A stretch of DNA of 64,000 nucleotides from Streptomyces stelliscabiei (GTDB taxonomy: Bacteria > Actinomycetota > Actinomycetes > Streptomycetales > Streptomycetaceae). The translations under genes and the position numbers were made by a program. Below are positions 17,054 to 26,072 of the stretch, one piece after another. The notes below the pieces were generated by a model. The model made no database searches. It saw only the letters and a program-made list of their open reading frames with translations, and had not been told where the DNA came from. Position 1 is the first letter of the stretch. The number at the start of each line of letters is the position of its first letter. Where the stretch lies: assembly GCF_014873495.1 (NCBI RefSeq), contig NZ_JADBGF010000001.1:9114001-9178000 (forward strand). The letters run 5' to 3'.

Positions 17054-19150
17054 ATGGTTGATCGGGGAGCGAGCGCTTCTGACGTCCCGGACGACTGGCT
17101 CGCCCACCCGGACCCGGTCCTGGCGCTCAACCTCATGGGCACCTTCGACTGGGACCTCGACGCCGGTGCGTTCCACATGGACGCCACCGCCCACGAGATC
17201 TTCGACGTGCGCCCGGACGAATACGACGGCAACCCCGAGACCCTGTCGCTGCGGGTGCCCCCGATGGAGGGCCGCAGACTCGACACCCTCGTCTCCCAGG
17301 CGCTCAAGGACGGCAGCGAGAACTACGGCGCCTACTTCCGCCTCAGGCTGCGTGACGGCACCATGCGCTGGACCCACACCCAGGGCTACATCCGGCGCGA
17401 CGCGACGGGCCGGCCGTACCGGGTCATCGGCATCGTCCGCGACGCCACCCGGGAACTGCGCGAGATCCGCTCCCGTACCGAGCGGGCCGCGCACGACGAG
17501 GCCCGCCGCAGACAGCCCAACGTCGTCCAGATCATCACCGCCGCCCTGGCCCACGCCCGGACCGTCCAGGACGTGATCGACGTCCTGGAGGACACCGACG
17601 GCCTCACCCACCTGGGCGCGACCAGCCTGGTCATGGGCCTGGTGGAGGCCGGACGGATCCGGATGGTCGCGGCCGGCCCCCAGGACAGCTACGTGCCCGG
17701 CACCCGCGTCACCCGCCTGGACGTGAAGTACCCGATGAACGAGGTCGTACGGCAGCTCGTACCGCACTTCATCGAGTCACCGGAGGAGTTCGCCGAATCC
17801 TACCCGTTGCTGTGGCCGCACATCACGGACCTCAAGATCACCTCGGCCGCCTATCTGCCGCTGATCGTGCAGGCCCGCCCCATCGGCGCGATGGGGCTGC
17901 TCTACAACGACCGGCGGGGCTTCAGCTCCGAGGAGCGCGACGTCCTCATCGCGCTCGGCAGCAGCATCGCCCAGAGCCTGCAGCGGGCCATGTTCTACGA
18001 GCAGGAGAAGGATCTCGCCGAGGGCCTCCAGCAGGCCATGCTGCCCCGGTCCATCCCCAGCTTCCCGGGCGCCGACATCGCCGTCCGCTACCGGGCCGCT
18101 TCCTTCGGCGGCTCCCTCGGCCGGGACATCGGCGGCGACTGGTACGACCTCATCCCGCTGCCCGGCGGGCGGGTCGGCGCGGTCATCGGCGACGTCCAGG
18201 GCCACGACACGCACGCGGCGGCCGTCATGGGCCAGCTGCGCATCGTCCTGAAGGCCTACGCCACCGAGGGCCACACCCCGGCCACCGTGATGGCCCGCGC
18301 CTCCGCCTTCCTCCACGAACTCGACACCGACCGCTTCGCCACCTGCCTGTACGCGGAGACCGATCTGGCCACCGGAGTGGTCCAGGTGGTCCGGGCCGGG
18401 CACATCGACCCCCTGATCCGGCACACCGACGGCAGCTGTCACCGGGTGACCGTGGACGGAGGGCTGCCGCTCGGGCTGTCCGCCGAGTTCGGGAGTCTGG
18501 AGTATCCGGTGACCGCCGTCGAGCTGGACCCCGGACAGACGCTCCTGCTGTGCACCGACGGCCTCATCGAGGAACCGGGCGCCGACCTCGACGACGGCAT
18601 GCGGACGCTACGGGCGCTGATCGCCACCGGGCCCGAGGACGTCGACGATCTCGCCGACCGGCTCATCGACGTGGCGGAGGAGCGGGGCGGTGACGACGAC
18701 GTGGCCCTGCTCCTGCTGCGCCGCCGCAGCCGCAGCGCCGAGCAGCCCGGCGGGCGGCTGCAGCAGCACGTGGGACCCGGCGATCCGGAGGCGCTCACGG
18801 AGGCGCGGCACATGATCGGCGCGGCCGTCCGTACGTGGGGGGCGCGGGAGCGGGCCGACGAGATCGAGCTCGTCGCCGACGAGCTGATCACCAACGCGCT
18901 CATGCACACGGAGGGGGCCGCGATCGTGACGCTGCGGGCGCTGGCGGGGTCGGACCGGCGGTTGCGGGTGGAGGTGGAGGACTCCTCCAGCGCGTTGCCG
19001 CGGCGACGGGAGGCGGGGGAGGCGGGGGTGTCGGGGCGGGGGTTGCTGCTCGTGGACCGGCTGACGGATGTGTGGGGGGTGGAGGCGCGGGGTGGGGGGA
19101 AGTGCGTGTGGTGCGAGTTTCTGCTGCCGGGTGGGGGTGGGGGTGCCTAG
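17054..19150 (+). CDS. PAS-GAF-SpoIIE (PP2C) phosphatase with HATPase anti-sigma domain
   Basis: A 698-residue cytoplasmic signalling protein. Residues about 22-130 form a PAS domain, 155-320 a GAF domain (AAYLPLIVQARPIGAMGLLY), and 345-555 a SpoIIE/PP2C serine phosphatase (GRDIGGDWYDLIPLPGGRVG, then CTDGLIEE and GGDDDVALLLLRR). Residues 580-698 are an RsbW-like HATPase (DELITNALMHTEG, SGRGLLLVDRLTDVWG). This combination controls anti-sigma/anti-anti-sigma switching in Streptomyces stress and development. The ATG at 17054 lies 76 bases from the divergent LMF gene. No STAS partner is adjacent, so its substrate is elsewhere. Confidence 0.93.
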   Translation: MVDRGASASDVPDDWLAHPDPVLALNLMGTFDWDLDAGAFHMDATAHEIFDVRPDEYDGNPETLSLRVPPMEGRRLDTLVSQALKDGSENYGAYFRLRLRDGTMRWTHTQGYIRRDATGRPYRVIGIVRDATRELREIRSRTERAAHDEARRRQPNVVQIITAALAHARTVQDVIDVLEDTDGLTHLGATSLVMGLVEAGRIRMVAAGPQDSYVPGTRVTRLDVKYPMNEVVRQLVPHFIESPEEFAESYPLLWPHITDLKITSAAYLPLIVQARPIGAMGLLYNDRRGFSSEERDVLIALGSSIAQSLQRAMFYEQEKDLAEGLQQAMLPRSIPSFPGADIAVRYRAASFGGSLGRDIGGDWYDLIPLPGGRVGAVIGDVQGHDTHAAAVMGQLRIVLKAYATEGHTPATVMARASAFLHELDTDRFATCLYAETDLATGVVQVVRAGHIDPLIRHTDGSCHRVTVDGGLPLGLSAEFGSLEYPVTAVELDPGQTLLLCTDGLIEEPGADLDDGMRTLRALIATGPEDVDDLADRLIDVAEERGGDDDVALLLLRRRSRSAEQPGGRLQQHVGPGDPEALTEARHMIGAAVRTWGARERADEIELVADELITNALMHTEGAAIVTLRALAGSDRRLRVEVEDSSSALPRRREAGEAGVSGRGLLLVDRLTDVWGVEARGGGKCVWCEFLLPGGGGGA

Positions 19151-19193
19151 GGGGGTGCGGTGCGTCGGCGGGTGCGGGTCCGGTGGGGGCTGG

Positions 19194-19339
19194 TCGCGCA
19201 GTTCCCCGCGCCCCTGAGAAGCAGGGGCTGCGCCCCGTGCTTTTCCCCTCGCGTCCCCGTCGCCTTCAGGGCCGGCGGGGCTGTGGCTTCCCAGGCCCGG
19301 CGGGGCCTGGCTTTTCGGGGGCGCGGGGAACGGCGCGGG
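19194..19339. repeat. Dispersed palindromic element (copy 2, long form)
   Basis: Left arm 19194-19215 and imperfect right arm 19317-19339 of the GCGCAGTTCCCCGCGCCCCT family enclose GC-rich inner hairpins. Flanking matches (GTGCGGGTCCGGTGGGG to the left, CCCCACCGGACCCGCAC to the right) extend the palindrome to roughly 19170-19365. Confidence 0.85.
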
Positions 19340-19410
19340 AAGCCCCACCGGACCCGCACCCGAAAACGCGCCCCCACGCACCCCGAAGCACCCCGTGGCA
19401 CCCTTGACGT

Positions 19411-20280
19411 ATGCCTGAACTGCCCGAAGTCGAAGCGCTCCGGGACTTCCTGGTGGGGAGCCTCGTCGGTCATCAGGTACGGCGCGTGCTCCCCGTGGCG
19501 ATCAGCGTGCTGAAGACGTACGACCCCCCGGTCACCGCGTTCGAGGGGCGCGAGGTCACCGGCGTACGGCGCTACGGGAAGTTCCTCGGCGTCGAGGCGG
19601 ACGGGGGAGAGCTGCACCTCGTGACCCATCTGGCGCGCGCGGGGTGGCTGCGGTGGAAGGACCGGCTGCCGGACGCCCCGCCGCGGCCGGGCGGCAAGAG
19701 CCCGCTGGCGCTGCGGGTCGCCCTGGAGACCGGCGAGGGTTTCGACCTCACCGAGGCCGGCACCCAGAAGCGGCTGGCGGTGTACGTCGTACGGGACCCG
19801 GCGCAGGTCCCGGGTGTCGCCCGGCTCGGTCCGGATCCCCTCGCCGACGAGTTCGACGTGACCCGGTTCGCCGGGCTGCTCGCGGGCGAGCGGCGGCAGA
19901 TCAAGGGCGCGCTGCGCGACCAGAGCCTGATCGCGGGGATCGGGAACGCGTACAGCGACGAGATCCTGCACGCCGCGAGAATGTCGCCCTTCAAGCTGGC
20001 CTCGTCCCTGAGGCCGGAGGAGACCCGGCATCTCTACGAGGCGCTGCGCACCACGCTCACCGAGGCCGTGGAGCGCTCCCGGGGGCTGGCGGCCGGGCGG
20101 CTGAAGGCGGAGAAGAAGAGCGGGCTGCGCGTGCACGGCCGGGCCGGTGAGCCCTGCCCGGTGTGCGGTGACACCGTCCGGGAGGTCTCCTTCAGCGACT
20201 CCTCGCTGCAGTACTGCCCGACGTGTCAGACGGGCGGCAAACCGCTCGCCGACCGACGGCTGTCACGGTTGCTCAAGTAG
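19411..20280 (+). CDS. Fpg/Nei family DNA glycosylase/AP lyase
   Basis: A 289-residue base-excision repair enzyme. After Met removal the N-terminus is Pro-Glu (MPELPEVEAL), which supplies the catalytic nucleophile Pro and acid Glu. RRYGKFLG contains the conserved beta-hairpin lysine. The helix-two-turn-helix region holds QSLIAGIGNAYSDEILHAAR, and a C-terminal zinc finger has C-P-V-C and C-P-T-C pairs 16 residues apart. It removes oxidised purines or pyrimidines; the exact specificity cannot be read from sequence. The gene stands alone and is convergent to the anti-sigma gene. Confidence 0.93.
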   Translation: MPELPEVEALRDFLVGSLVGHQVRRVLPVAISVLKTYDPPVTAFEGREVTGVRRYGKFLGVEADGGELHLVTHLARAGWLRWKDRLPDAPPRPGGKSPLALRVALETGEGFDLTEAGTQKRLAVYVVRDPAQVPGVARLGPDPLADEFDVTRFAGLLAGERRQIKGALRDQSLIAGIGNAYSDEILHAARMSPFKLASSLRPEETRHLYEALRTTLTEAVERSRGLAAGRLKAEKKSGLRVHGRAGEPCPVCGDTVREVSFSDSSLQYCPTCQTGGKPLADRRLSRLLK

Positions 20281-20399
20281 GGCGCCGACGCGGCCCGGAT
20301 GTCACCGGAAGTCCTCCGGATCCGAGGCCGACCATGATCCGCAACCATTGAAGGTACGGACCAATTCCGCGCAGGTTCGCAGGCGGTTCGACGGGCCGG

Positions 20400-21059
20400 T
20401 CAGCGCCAGGCGGGGGCCTTGAGGGTCACCAGAAGTTCACCCTCCTGGCTGCGCACCTCGAAGTGGCTGATGTCCTCGCGCCGCATGGCGGTGCCCCCCA
20501 TCATCTCGGAGGCCTTGTCGGCGCCCTCGGGGGACTTCCAGTTGGCGGCCGTCTCCTCGGAGCCGTCCTTGCCGATCACGACGAGCCGGCAGGCGTGGGC
20601 GCCGTCGGCCTCCTTGACCTTCAGCTCGATGTCGCTGCCCCAGAGCCGCTCCTCGGCCTTGACCTCGGCCCATACGCCCGTCTTGGTGTCGGTGGCGGCG
20701 ACGGTGTCCGGAGCATCGCCCGGACCTGCGAGAACGGCCACGGCAGGGCCGCCCACGGCGATGACCACGGAGGCCGCCAGCGCGAACAGCCAGCGCCTGC
20801 GCCTGGCCCGGTGCCGGGTGGCCACCTCGTCGAGCAGCCGTCCGAGCATCCGGGGGCCGGGGGCCGCGAAGGGGTGCACGGAGCGCGGTGTGGCGTTGCG
20901 GTAGAGCATCAGCTGCCGGGCAGCCGGACGGAACTCGGTGACCTGTAGCGCGCACTGGGGGCAGCCGCGGACATGGTCCTCGAAGTGGAACGAATCCACC
21001 TCGTCCAGCACGCCCAGCGCGTACGCGCCGACGTCGTGATGACGATCCTGGGACCACAT
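20400..21059 (-). CDS. Zinc-binding anti-sigma factor (ECF partner)
   Basis: A 219-residue single-pass membrane protein. The N-terminal anti-sigma domain has the zinc motif HVRGCPQC (H-x3-C-x2-C near residues 29-36), followed by a helical region, a basic stretch RHRARRRR and one transmembrane segment (about residues 92-112). The extracytoplasmic domain of about 110 residues is of the RskA C-terminal type. It should hold an ECF sigma factor inactive until a signal at the envelope. The ATG at 21059 has GAGGAA upstream. The likely partner is the sigma gene at 21948, although an unknown gene and 217 bases of DNA lie between. Confidence 0.88.
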   Translation of the reverse strand: MWSQDRHHDVGAYALGVLDEVDSFHFEDHVRGCPQCALQVTEFRPAARQLMLYRNATPRSVHPFAAPGPRMLGRLLDEVATRHRARRRRWLFALAASVVIAVGGPAVAVLAGPGDAPDTVAATDTKTGVWAEVKAEERLWGSDIELKVKEADGAHACRLVVIGKDGSEETAANWKSPEGADKASEMMGGTAMRREDISHFEVRSQEGELLVTLKAPAWR

Positions 21060-21275
21060 GGCGATTCCTCGGGCCGGTGTGCGGTGGGGGTTGCTTCCTG
21101 CCCCCACCGGTACGGACCAGACCGGCGAATCATTCAAGCCTCGGCCAATGCCAACCAAAAGATTCGGAGCCCTCCGCCGCACGGATTGGTCCGAGAACGA
21201 AAAACTTGGTCCGCCCGGGCCGCGACATCCGGATGGCCGCCGTCCGAACGCGGGGTGCCGGCGCCGGAAGAGGTC

Positions 21276-21791
21276 CTAGAAGAGGTGGATCGCCAGGTGC
21301 CCCAGCGGCAGACCGAGCCGCCAGGCCGGCGTCCAGACCTTCGGACCGTCGTCCTCGCCGAGGACCGCGCCGCCCCCCGGCACCGCGTCCAGGTCGGGTG
21401 CGAGCAGCTCCGTCTCCTCCAGCCAGCGCCACGCGGCGGCGGCCAGCTCCAGGTCCGGTGACGGGCCGCCCGACTCCAGTGCCTCGGCGGTGAAGTCGGC
21501 CATGCGTTCGCACACCCAGTCCTGCCACGGCTGGTCGTACGCCGTCAGCGACAGCCAGGTCTCCAGCTGGGTGACGACCCGGATGCCGGACAGCTCGCCG
21601 CCCGCGTCCGAGAGGAAGATGGTCAGCGCCAGGGCGTCCCGCCCCGCTCGGAACTCGAAGGACGTCGGCGGCATCAGGTCGCCCGTCCGCAGCAGCTCCT
21701 CCGCGATGTACTCGGCGTAGAACCACGCCATCGGGACGGCCAGTTCGCCTCCGCCGGCGCCGTCCGTGCTCTCCTGCCCTTGGTGCAGCAT
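21276..21791 (-). CDS. Hypothetical acidic protein between ECF sigma and anti-sigma genes
   Basis: A 171-residue acidic, Trp-rich soluble protein (VPMAWFYAEYIAEELLRTGD, YDQPWQDWVCERMADFTAEA) with no signal peptide or membrane segment. I do not recognise the family. I chose the ATG at 21791, which has a purine-rich GGAAGG-type leader; an upstream in-frame start near 21872 and an internal ATG (MAWFYAEY) are alternatives. It is co-directional with the flanking sigma and anti-sigma genes, so a role in the same response is plausible but only by location. Confidence 0.75.
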   Translation of the reverse strand: MLHQGQESTDGAGGGELAVPMAWFYAEYIAEELLRTGDLMPPTSFEFRAGRDALALTIFLSDAGGELSGIRVVTQLETWLSLTAYDQPWQDWVCERMADFTAEALESGGPSPDLELAAAAWRWLEETELLAPDLDAVPGGGAVLGEDDGPKVWTPAWRLGLPLGHLAIHLF

Positions 21792-21947
21792 CCCTTCCCT
21801 GCCTTCCTCCGGTGCGTGCGCGTCGCCCGACCCCGGGCCCGGAGAACGGGCCCGAGCCTCCATCCGGAACACGGATAGAAGACAGCTGATTGCTCAACCG
21901 GGGTATTCAGCAAGGCGCTTTACGGAGGTTTGACTCGGCCATGGGTT

Positions 21948-22493
21948 TCACCGCAGGTCGGCCGCGTATCCGGGAAGCACCCGGCGCAGGGCGCGCAGCG
22001 CGTAGTACGCGCGAGACTTCACCGTACCGGGCGGGATTCCGAGGGCCTCGGCGGCTTCCGCCACACTCGCACCCTGGAAGTACACCTGCACCAGTACTTC
22101 GCGGTGCTCGGGAGTGAGTGTCTTCACAGCTTCCCGTACATCGAGGGTCGCCACCGACCGTTCGGCGTGATCCGCCATCACACGCGCGTTCTCCAGCACC
22201 GCGTCCCCCACCTCGGCGGGGCGCGCCTGCCGGGCCCGCCGCGCGTCTATGGCGAGCCGCCGCCCGACGGTGAGCAGCCAGGGGCGTACGGAGTCGAAGT
22301 CGTCGGCGCGCAGCGCCTCGGGGTGTTGCCAGGCGCGCACGAAGGTCTCCTGGACCAGGTCCTCCGCGCGATGGCGGTCTCCGTCGGAGAGCCGCAGCAG
22401 CAGGGCGAAGAGGGGGCGGCCGTGTTCGCGCTGGAGCTCGGCCAGCTCGTGTTCGGCGGTCGTCCCGTAGGTGATCGTGGTTCCGGCCGTCAT
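21948..22493 (-). CDS. ECF sigma-70 family RNA polymerase sigma factor
   Basis: A 181-residue ECF sigma factor. Region 2 contains AEDLVQETFVRAWQHPEAL and FDSVRPWLLTVGRRLAIDAR; region 4 contains LTPEHREVLVQVYFQGASVA and GIPPGTVKSRAYYALRALR. It directs RNA polymerase to stress promoters. The start is uncertain: the ATG at 22493 fits the family, while a GTG at 22625 would add 44 low-complexity residues, and neither has a good ribosome binding site. The zinc anti-sigma factor downstream is the likely controller. Confidence 0.92.
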   Translation of the reverse strand: MTAGTTITYGTTAEHELAELQREHGRPLFALLLRLSDGDRHRAEDLVQETFVRAWQHPEALRADDFDSVRPWLLTVGRRLAIDARRARQARPAEVGDAVLENARVMADHAERSVATLDVREAVKTLTPEHREVLVQVYFQGASVAEAAEALGIPPGTVKSRAYYALRALRRVLPGYAADLR

Positions 22494-22897
22494 GGCCGTA
22501 TGGGAACGCGGGGCGCCGCGGGAGGACAGGGGCCGGTCACGGGTGTGCGGCGGGCGGTCGAACCTGTCGGCGAACGGTGCGACGAACGGTATGCCGCCGA
22601 ACGGGTCCTGCGTGCGCGGGTGCACCGATGTGCCTACTTGACGGGTGTGTGCCGTTGTATATGGATTCGTGACGACTGGTCAGTGGATGGGACAGGACTG
22701 AGGTGCTTGCCCATGTCCGCACACCGGGGTCCCGTCGGCGTCTCGCCCACCGTCCTCCTCCTCGCCGCGACCGCCGCCTGCCAGTGCCCGGGCTCGTCCC
22801 GGGGTGCGGCGCAGGACGGGCCGGTCACGGGGAGCCAGGGGAACACCCGGCCGCTCCCCGAGTCCTCGGCCCCGCCGTACCCAGGGCCCCGCCGTAC
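22494..22897. other. Intergenic region upstream of the ECF sigma gene
   Basis: The 404 bases hold the sigma promoter and the 3' end of the universal stress gene region. On the plus strand a GAGGTG-preceded ATG at 22712 opens a frame with a short lipoprotein-like start, but it continues as the antisense of the usp gene and is not called. Confidence 0.3.
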
Positions 22898-23359
22898 CTA
22901 CGGCACCACCGTCACCGGCCAGCGGCCCGCCTTCACCAGGCGCAGGGCCACCGAGCCGACGATGCGGTGGCCGGCCTGCTGGGAGGCGCCCACCACGACC
23001 GCGTCCGCCTTGAGCTGCTCCGCCGCCGTCACCAGGCCGTTGTACGGGTCGCCGCGGAAGGTGTGGAACTCCCAGCGCACCTCGAAGATGCCCTTCACCT
23101 GCTCGGCCGCCTCCCGGATCTCGGCGACGAGGTGCGCGGCGATCTCGTCCGTCGTCCCGGCCACCGGCACCCCGAGCGCCGCCCCGGCCGCCAGGAGGGG
23201 CTGGACGTACACGATCGCGAGCAGCGCGTGCTGGCGGCGGGCGAGGCCGGCGGCGTACGCCACGGCCCGCAGCGAGGTGTCGGAGCCGTCCAGTCCGACG
23301 AGGACGACCTTGGGCCCGTCGGTACCCCGTTCGAACCGGTGTGCTTGCTGATCGGTCAC
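22898..23359 (-). CDS. Universal stress protein UspA family
   Basis: A 153-residue single Usp domain. It begins with KVVLVGLDGSDTSLRAVAYA and ends with the nucleotide-binding pattern DAVVVGASQQAGHRIVGSVA. The Walker-like G-x2-G-x9-G-S/T is only partly kept, so ATP binding is uncertain. It starts at GTG 23359 and diverges from the deacetylase gene. The role is probably stress protection or modulation of a partner. Confidence 0.9.
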   Translation of the reverse strand: MTDQQAHRFERGTDGPKVVLVGLDGSDTSLRAVAYAAGLARRQHALLAIVYVQPLLAAGAALGVPVAGTTDEIAAHLVAEIREAAEQVKGIFEVRWEFHTFRGDPYNGLVTAAEQLKADAVVVGASQQAGHRIVGSVALRLVKAGRWPVTVVP

Positions 23360-23505
23360 GGTCGCGAGGCTATCGGAGCACCCGGGCCCCGGCGTGCGCC
23401 GGGCGTGCGGCGAGGGCGCGGACGATTACTCCCATCGGGTGCTTCCATGCCACCGCACCGGTGTCGCGGTGGTGCGGCGTCCCCGCCTTGGTCGACTGAT
23501 GAGTC

Positions 23506-24363
23506 ATGACGAAGGATCAGATGTTCACGCGTCGCCACCTGTTGACGAGCGGAGCCGCCCTGCTGGGTTCGTCCGCCACGGCGGGCATCGCCGCTCTGCT
23601 CATCGACGACGGGGCCTCCGGCCCGGCACCGGCCGGCGCCTCCGCCCCGGCGGCGGGCCCGGGGGGCCGTACGGCGCTCAAGCCCTCCTCCTACCGTCTC
23701 GGACCCATCGCGGGATACGGGCCGCCACCCCGGCGCCGCACCCTCGTCCGGCCCTCCGTCCGGCACGAGCCGTTCCTGCGGGTGGACGGCCGCGGCCGCA
23801 GCATGGTGCTCACCTTCGACGACGGCCCCGACCCCCGCTACACCCCGGACATCCTGCGCATCCTGCGCGACCACGACGTCCGGGCGATGTTCTTCGTGTG
23901 CGGCGAGATGGCGGTCCGGCATACGGACCTGCTGCGGGAGATGGCCGACGACGGTCACGCGGTCGGCAACCACACCTGGTCCCATCCGCTGCTGACCACC
24001 CTCTCCCGGTCCCGGATCCACGCGGAGATGGCCCGCACCAGCGAGATCATCGAGAAGGCCTACGGCGAACCGCCGCTGTGGTTCCGCGCCCCCTACGGTG
24101 CCTGGAACCGGGCCGCGTTCCGGTTCGGCGCCGAACTCGGCATGGAGCCGCTGGCCTGGACCGTGGACACCCTCGACTGGCGGACCCCCGGTGCGCACAC
24201 CATCGCCCGGCGGGTGGAGGACGGGGCCGCTCCCGGTGTCGTCGTCCTCTCCCACGACGCGGGCGGCGACCGCTCGCAGAGCGTCAGGGCCCTGCGCGAC
24301 TATCTGCCCGAACTGCTGGATTCCGGCTATCGCATCACCGTGCCCCAGCGGAAATACGTCTAG
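23506..24363 (+). CDS. Secreted polysaccharide deacetylase (NodB type, probable Tat substrate)
   Basis: A 285-residue exported enzyme. The N-terminus has a twin-arginine motif TRRHLLTSGAALLG and a hydrophobic stretch to about residue 36. The NodB domain (about 95-280) shows motif 1 TFDDGPD, motif 2 HTWSH, motif 3 RAPYGAWN, motif 4 DTLDW and motif 5 VVVLSHDAGG, so all catalytic and metal residues are present. It should remove N-acetyl groups from peptidoglycan or chitin-like polymers outside the cell. The convergent neighbour is a class F sortase, making this an envelope locus. Confidence 0.92.
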   Translation: MTKDQMFTRRHLLTSGAALLGSSATAGIAALLIDDGASGPAPAGASAPAAGPGGRTALKPSSYRLGPIAGYGPPPRRRTLVRPSVRHEPFLRVDGRGRSMVLTFDDGPDPRYTPDILRILRDHDVRAMFFVCGEMAVRHTDLLREMADDGHAVGNHTWSHPLLTTLSRSRIHAEMARTSEIIEKAYGEPPLWFRAPYGAWNRAAFRFGAELGMEPLAWTVDTLDWRTPGAHTIARRVEDGAAPGVVVLSHDAGGDRSQSVRALRDYLPELLDSGYRITVPQRKYV

Positions 24364-24403
24364 CGCATTCCGGTGGATTCCCGCCCGCCCGGCCGGGGCA
24401 CGG

Positions 24404-25075
24404 TCAGCGCACCTCGACCAGGCGGGCGAACACGACGACGTTCCCGTCGTAGCCGTTCTGCTTGGAGAAACCACCGCCGCAGGTGATCACCCGCAATTCG
24501 GGAATTCCGCTGTTCCCGTAGACCCGGTCGCCCGGAAAATCGTTCTTCGCGAACACCTCGATGCCGTAGATCTCGAACACGGCGGTCTTCCTGTCCGCGC
24601 GCAGGATCTCGATCCTGGCGCCCTTCTTCAGCGCCCCGAGGCCGTAGAACACGGCGGGGCCCTGGTTGTTGTCGACATGGCCGACGACGACGGACGTGCC
24701 CTTCTCGCCGGGGGAGACCGCGCCGGTGAACCATCCCGCGAGGTTCGGATCGCGGGCCGGAGGCGCGTCCACCCAGCCCTGCGCGTCCAGCCCCACGGGC
24801 ATGGCCGGCGCGTCGACCCGGATCGAGGGGATCCGCACCCGGTCGACCATCGCGTACGGCAGCGGGTCGGGGACGTTGGTGAAGGTGCCGTGCGGGGTGC
24901 GGCGACTGTCCGCGGCCGCCGCCGACGCGGGCTGCGGCGGGCCCACGTCGAACTCGCCCGAGCCGTTGCGGATCAGGGCGAGACCGGTCAGCAGGACAAG
25001 CGCTATCACGCCCCAGGGAGCACGCTTCTTCCGCGGCTCCTCCCATTCGGCCTCGGCCGCTCCGGACGAATGCAT
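24404..25075 (-). CDS. Class F sortase
   Basis: A 223-residue membrane-anchored transpeptidase. An N-terminal transmembrane segment (about residues 20-38, VIALVLLTGLALI) is followed by the sortase barrel. The catalytic His is in TSVVVGHVDN and the Cys in ELRVITCGGGFSKQNGYDGN, with the conserved Arg near FARLVEVR. Class F enzymes are typical of Streptomyces; their natural substrates are mostly unknown. I chose the ATG at 25075 (purine-rich AGGGGATGGGA upstream) over 25120. It diverges from a small surface-protein gene that may be a substrate or partner. Confidence 0.9.
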   Translation of the reverse strand: MHSSGAAEAEWEEPRKKRAPWGVIALVLLTGLALIRNGSGEFDVGPPQPASAAAADSRRTPHGTFTNVPDPLPYAMVDRVRIPSIRVDAPAMPVGLDAQGWVDAPPARDPNLAGWFTGAVSPGEKGTSVVVGHVDNNQGPAVFYGLGALKKGARIEILRADRKTAVFEIYGIEVFAKNDFPGDRVYGNSGIPELRVITCGGGFSKQNGYDGNVVVFARLVEVR

Positions 25076-25417
25076 GTCCCATCCCCTCTCGACCCGGCCG
25101 TCGCCGTGTCCCTCGCGCATACGGAAAAGCTAAGCCTGCCGCACGGCGAAGGCGACGGGGCAGGTGCGAACGGGTGGCGGGGCGGGGAGTTCTGCGCCAT
25201 CCGGGTCCGTCACCCGGAGGAATTTTCTGACGGTCCGTGACCTGCGGCGATATCGAATCGCGCGGAGATATCCCGGCGTGTCCTCCTCCCGCTACTCACC
25301 GGGACGGACCAGTGCCGAAATGCGGGCCCGGGCACGGCATCTGAGGGTCTTTCTGGGAGACGTTTTCTCGCCGATCGACCGGGGACGGGACCCGGGGCGT
25401 CTTCCGCGGAGGATCAC
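25076..25417. other. Divergent promoter region, sortase and surface protein
   Basis: The 342 bases contain no gene-like frame. Both divergent promoters must lie here. I see no clear operator apart from short GC-rich inverted repeats. Confidence 0.35.
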
Positions 25418-25909
25418 ATGCGTACTACTCGTGTCCTGGCGGCCTCGGCCGCCGCGGTCGCCCTGGTCGGCCTCGCCGCGCCGACGGCCACCGCCTGGGA
25501 CCAGCCGAGCGCGGTCACGGCCACCCCCAACGTCATCGCCCGCGGCGGGCAGCTCGTCCTCACCGTCAGCGGCGGCGACGCGTGCGCGATCGCCGGCAGC
25601 ACCATCGGCTCCAACGCCCTCCCCACCACCAACCTCAGGTCCATGGGCGGCCCGACCGCCACGGCGACGGTGCGGGTCAACGCCGACGCCAGTCCCGGCT
25701 CGTACAGCGTCACCACCAACTGCGAGGGCAAGCGGAAGACGTTCACCGGCGTCTTCACCGTCATCGGCGGGGTCCGCGGCGGCCTCGGCGGCAGCAGCTC
25801 GACCGGTGCCACGTCGACCGACATCGCCATCGGCGGCGGGCTCGTGACCGCCGCGGTCGTCGGCGGCGGGGTGTTCTGGATGCGCCGGCGGGCGGAGAAC
25901 AAGGCCTGA
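25418..25909 (+). CDS. Small surface protein with C-terminal membrane anchor (paralogue A)
   Basis: A 163-residue exported protein. Signal peptide residues 1-26 end at TATA-WDQ. A compact beta-rich domain (about 27-118) has two cysteines (DACAIAG, TTNCEGK), then a Gly/Ser linker, one transmembrane segment (about 135-155) and a basic RRRAENKA tail. This resembles a sorting signal but has no LPXTG-like pentapeptide. It is paralogous to the convergent gene at 26073. The ATG has GGAGG upstream. It lies next to a class F sortase, so it may be processed or may simply be membrane anchored. Confidence 0.85.
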   Translation: MRTTRVLAASAAAVALVGLAAPTATAWDQPSAVTATPNVIARGGQLVLTVSGGDACAIAGSTIGSNALPTTNLRSMGGPTATATVRVNADASPGSYSVTTNCEGKRKTFTGVFTVIGGVRGGLGGSSSTGATSTDIAIGGGLVTAAVVGGGVFWMRRRAENKA

Positions 25910-25992
25910 GTCCGGGAACGGATCCGAACCCCGGAACAGGATCCGCGTCCGCACCCGGGATCCGGCCCACCCCTTCGGAGCACGGATCGCAC

Positions 25993-26052
25993 GCCGTTCA
26001 GCCCTTCGCCCCGGAAGCCCACGAGGGTCTCCGGGGCGAAGGGCTGAACGGC
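25993..26052. terminator. Very strong bidirectional terminator
   Basis: A perfect 23-bp stem (25993-26015 with 26030-26052) with a 14-base loop sits exactly between the two convergent paralogues. Confidence 0.9.
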
Positions 26053-26072
26053 CGTGCCGCGCGGGGCACCGG

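Noticed and set aside
22712..23351. Plus-strand ORF with a lipoprotein-like start (LLLAATAAC) and GAGGTG upstream
   Set aside because: After about 60 residues it is simply the antisense of the universal stress gene. At best the first part is a decayed lipoprotein.
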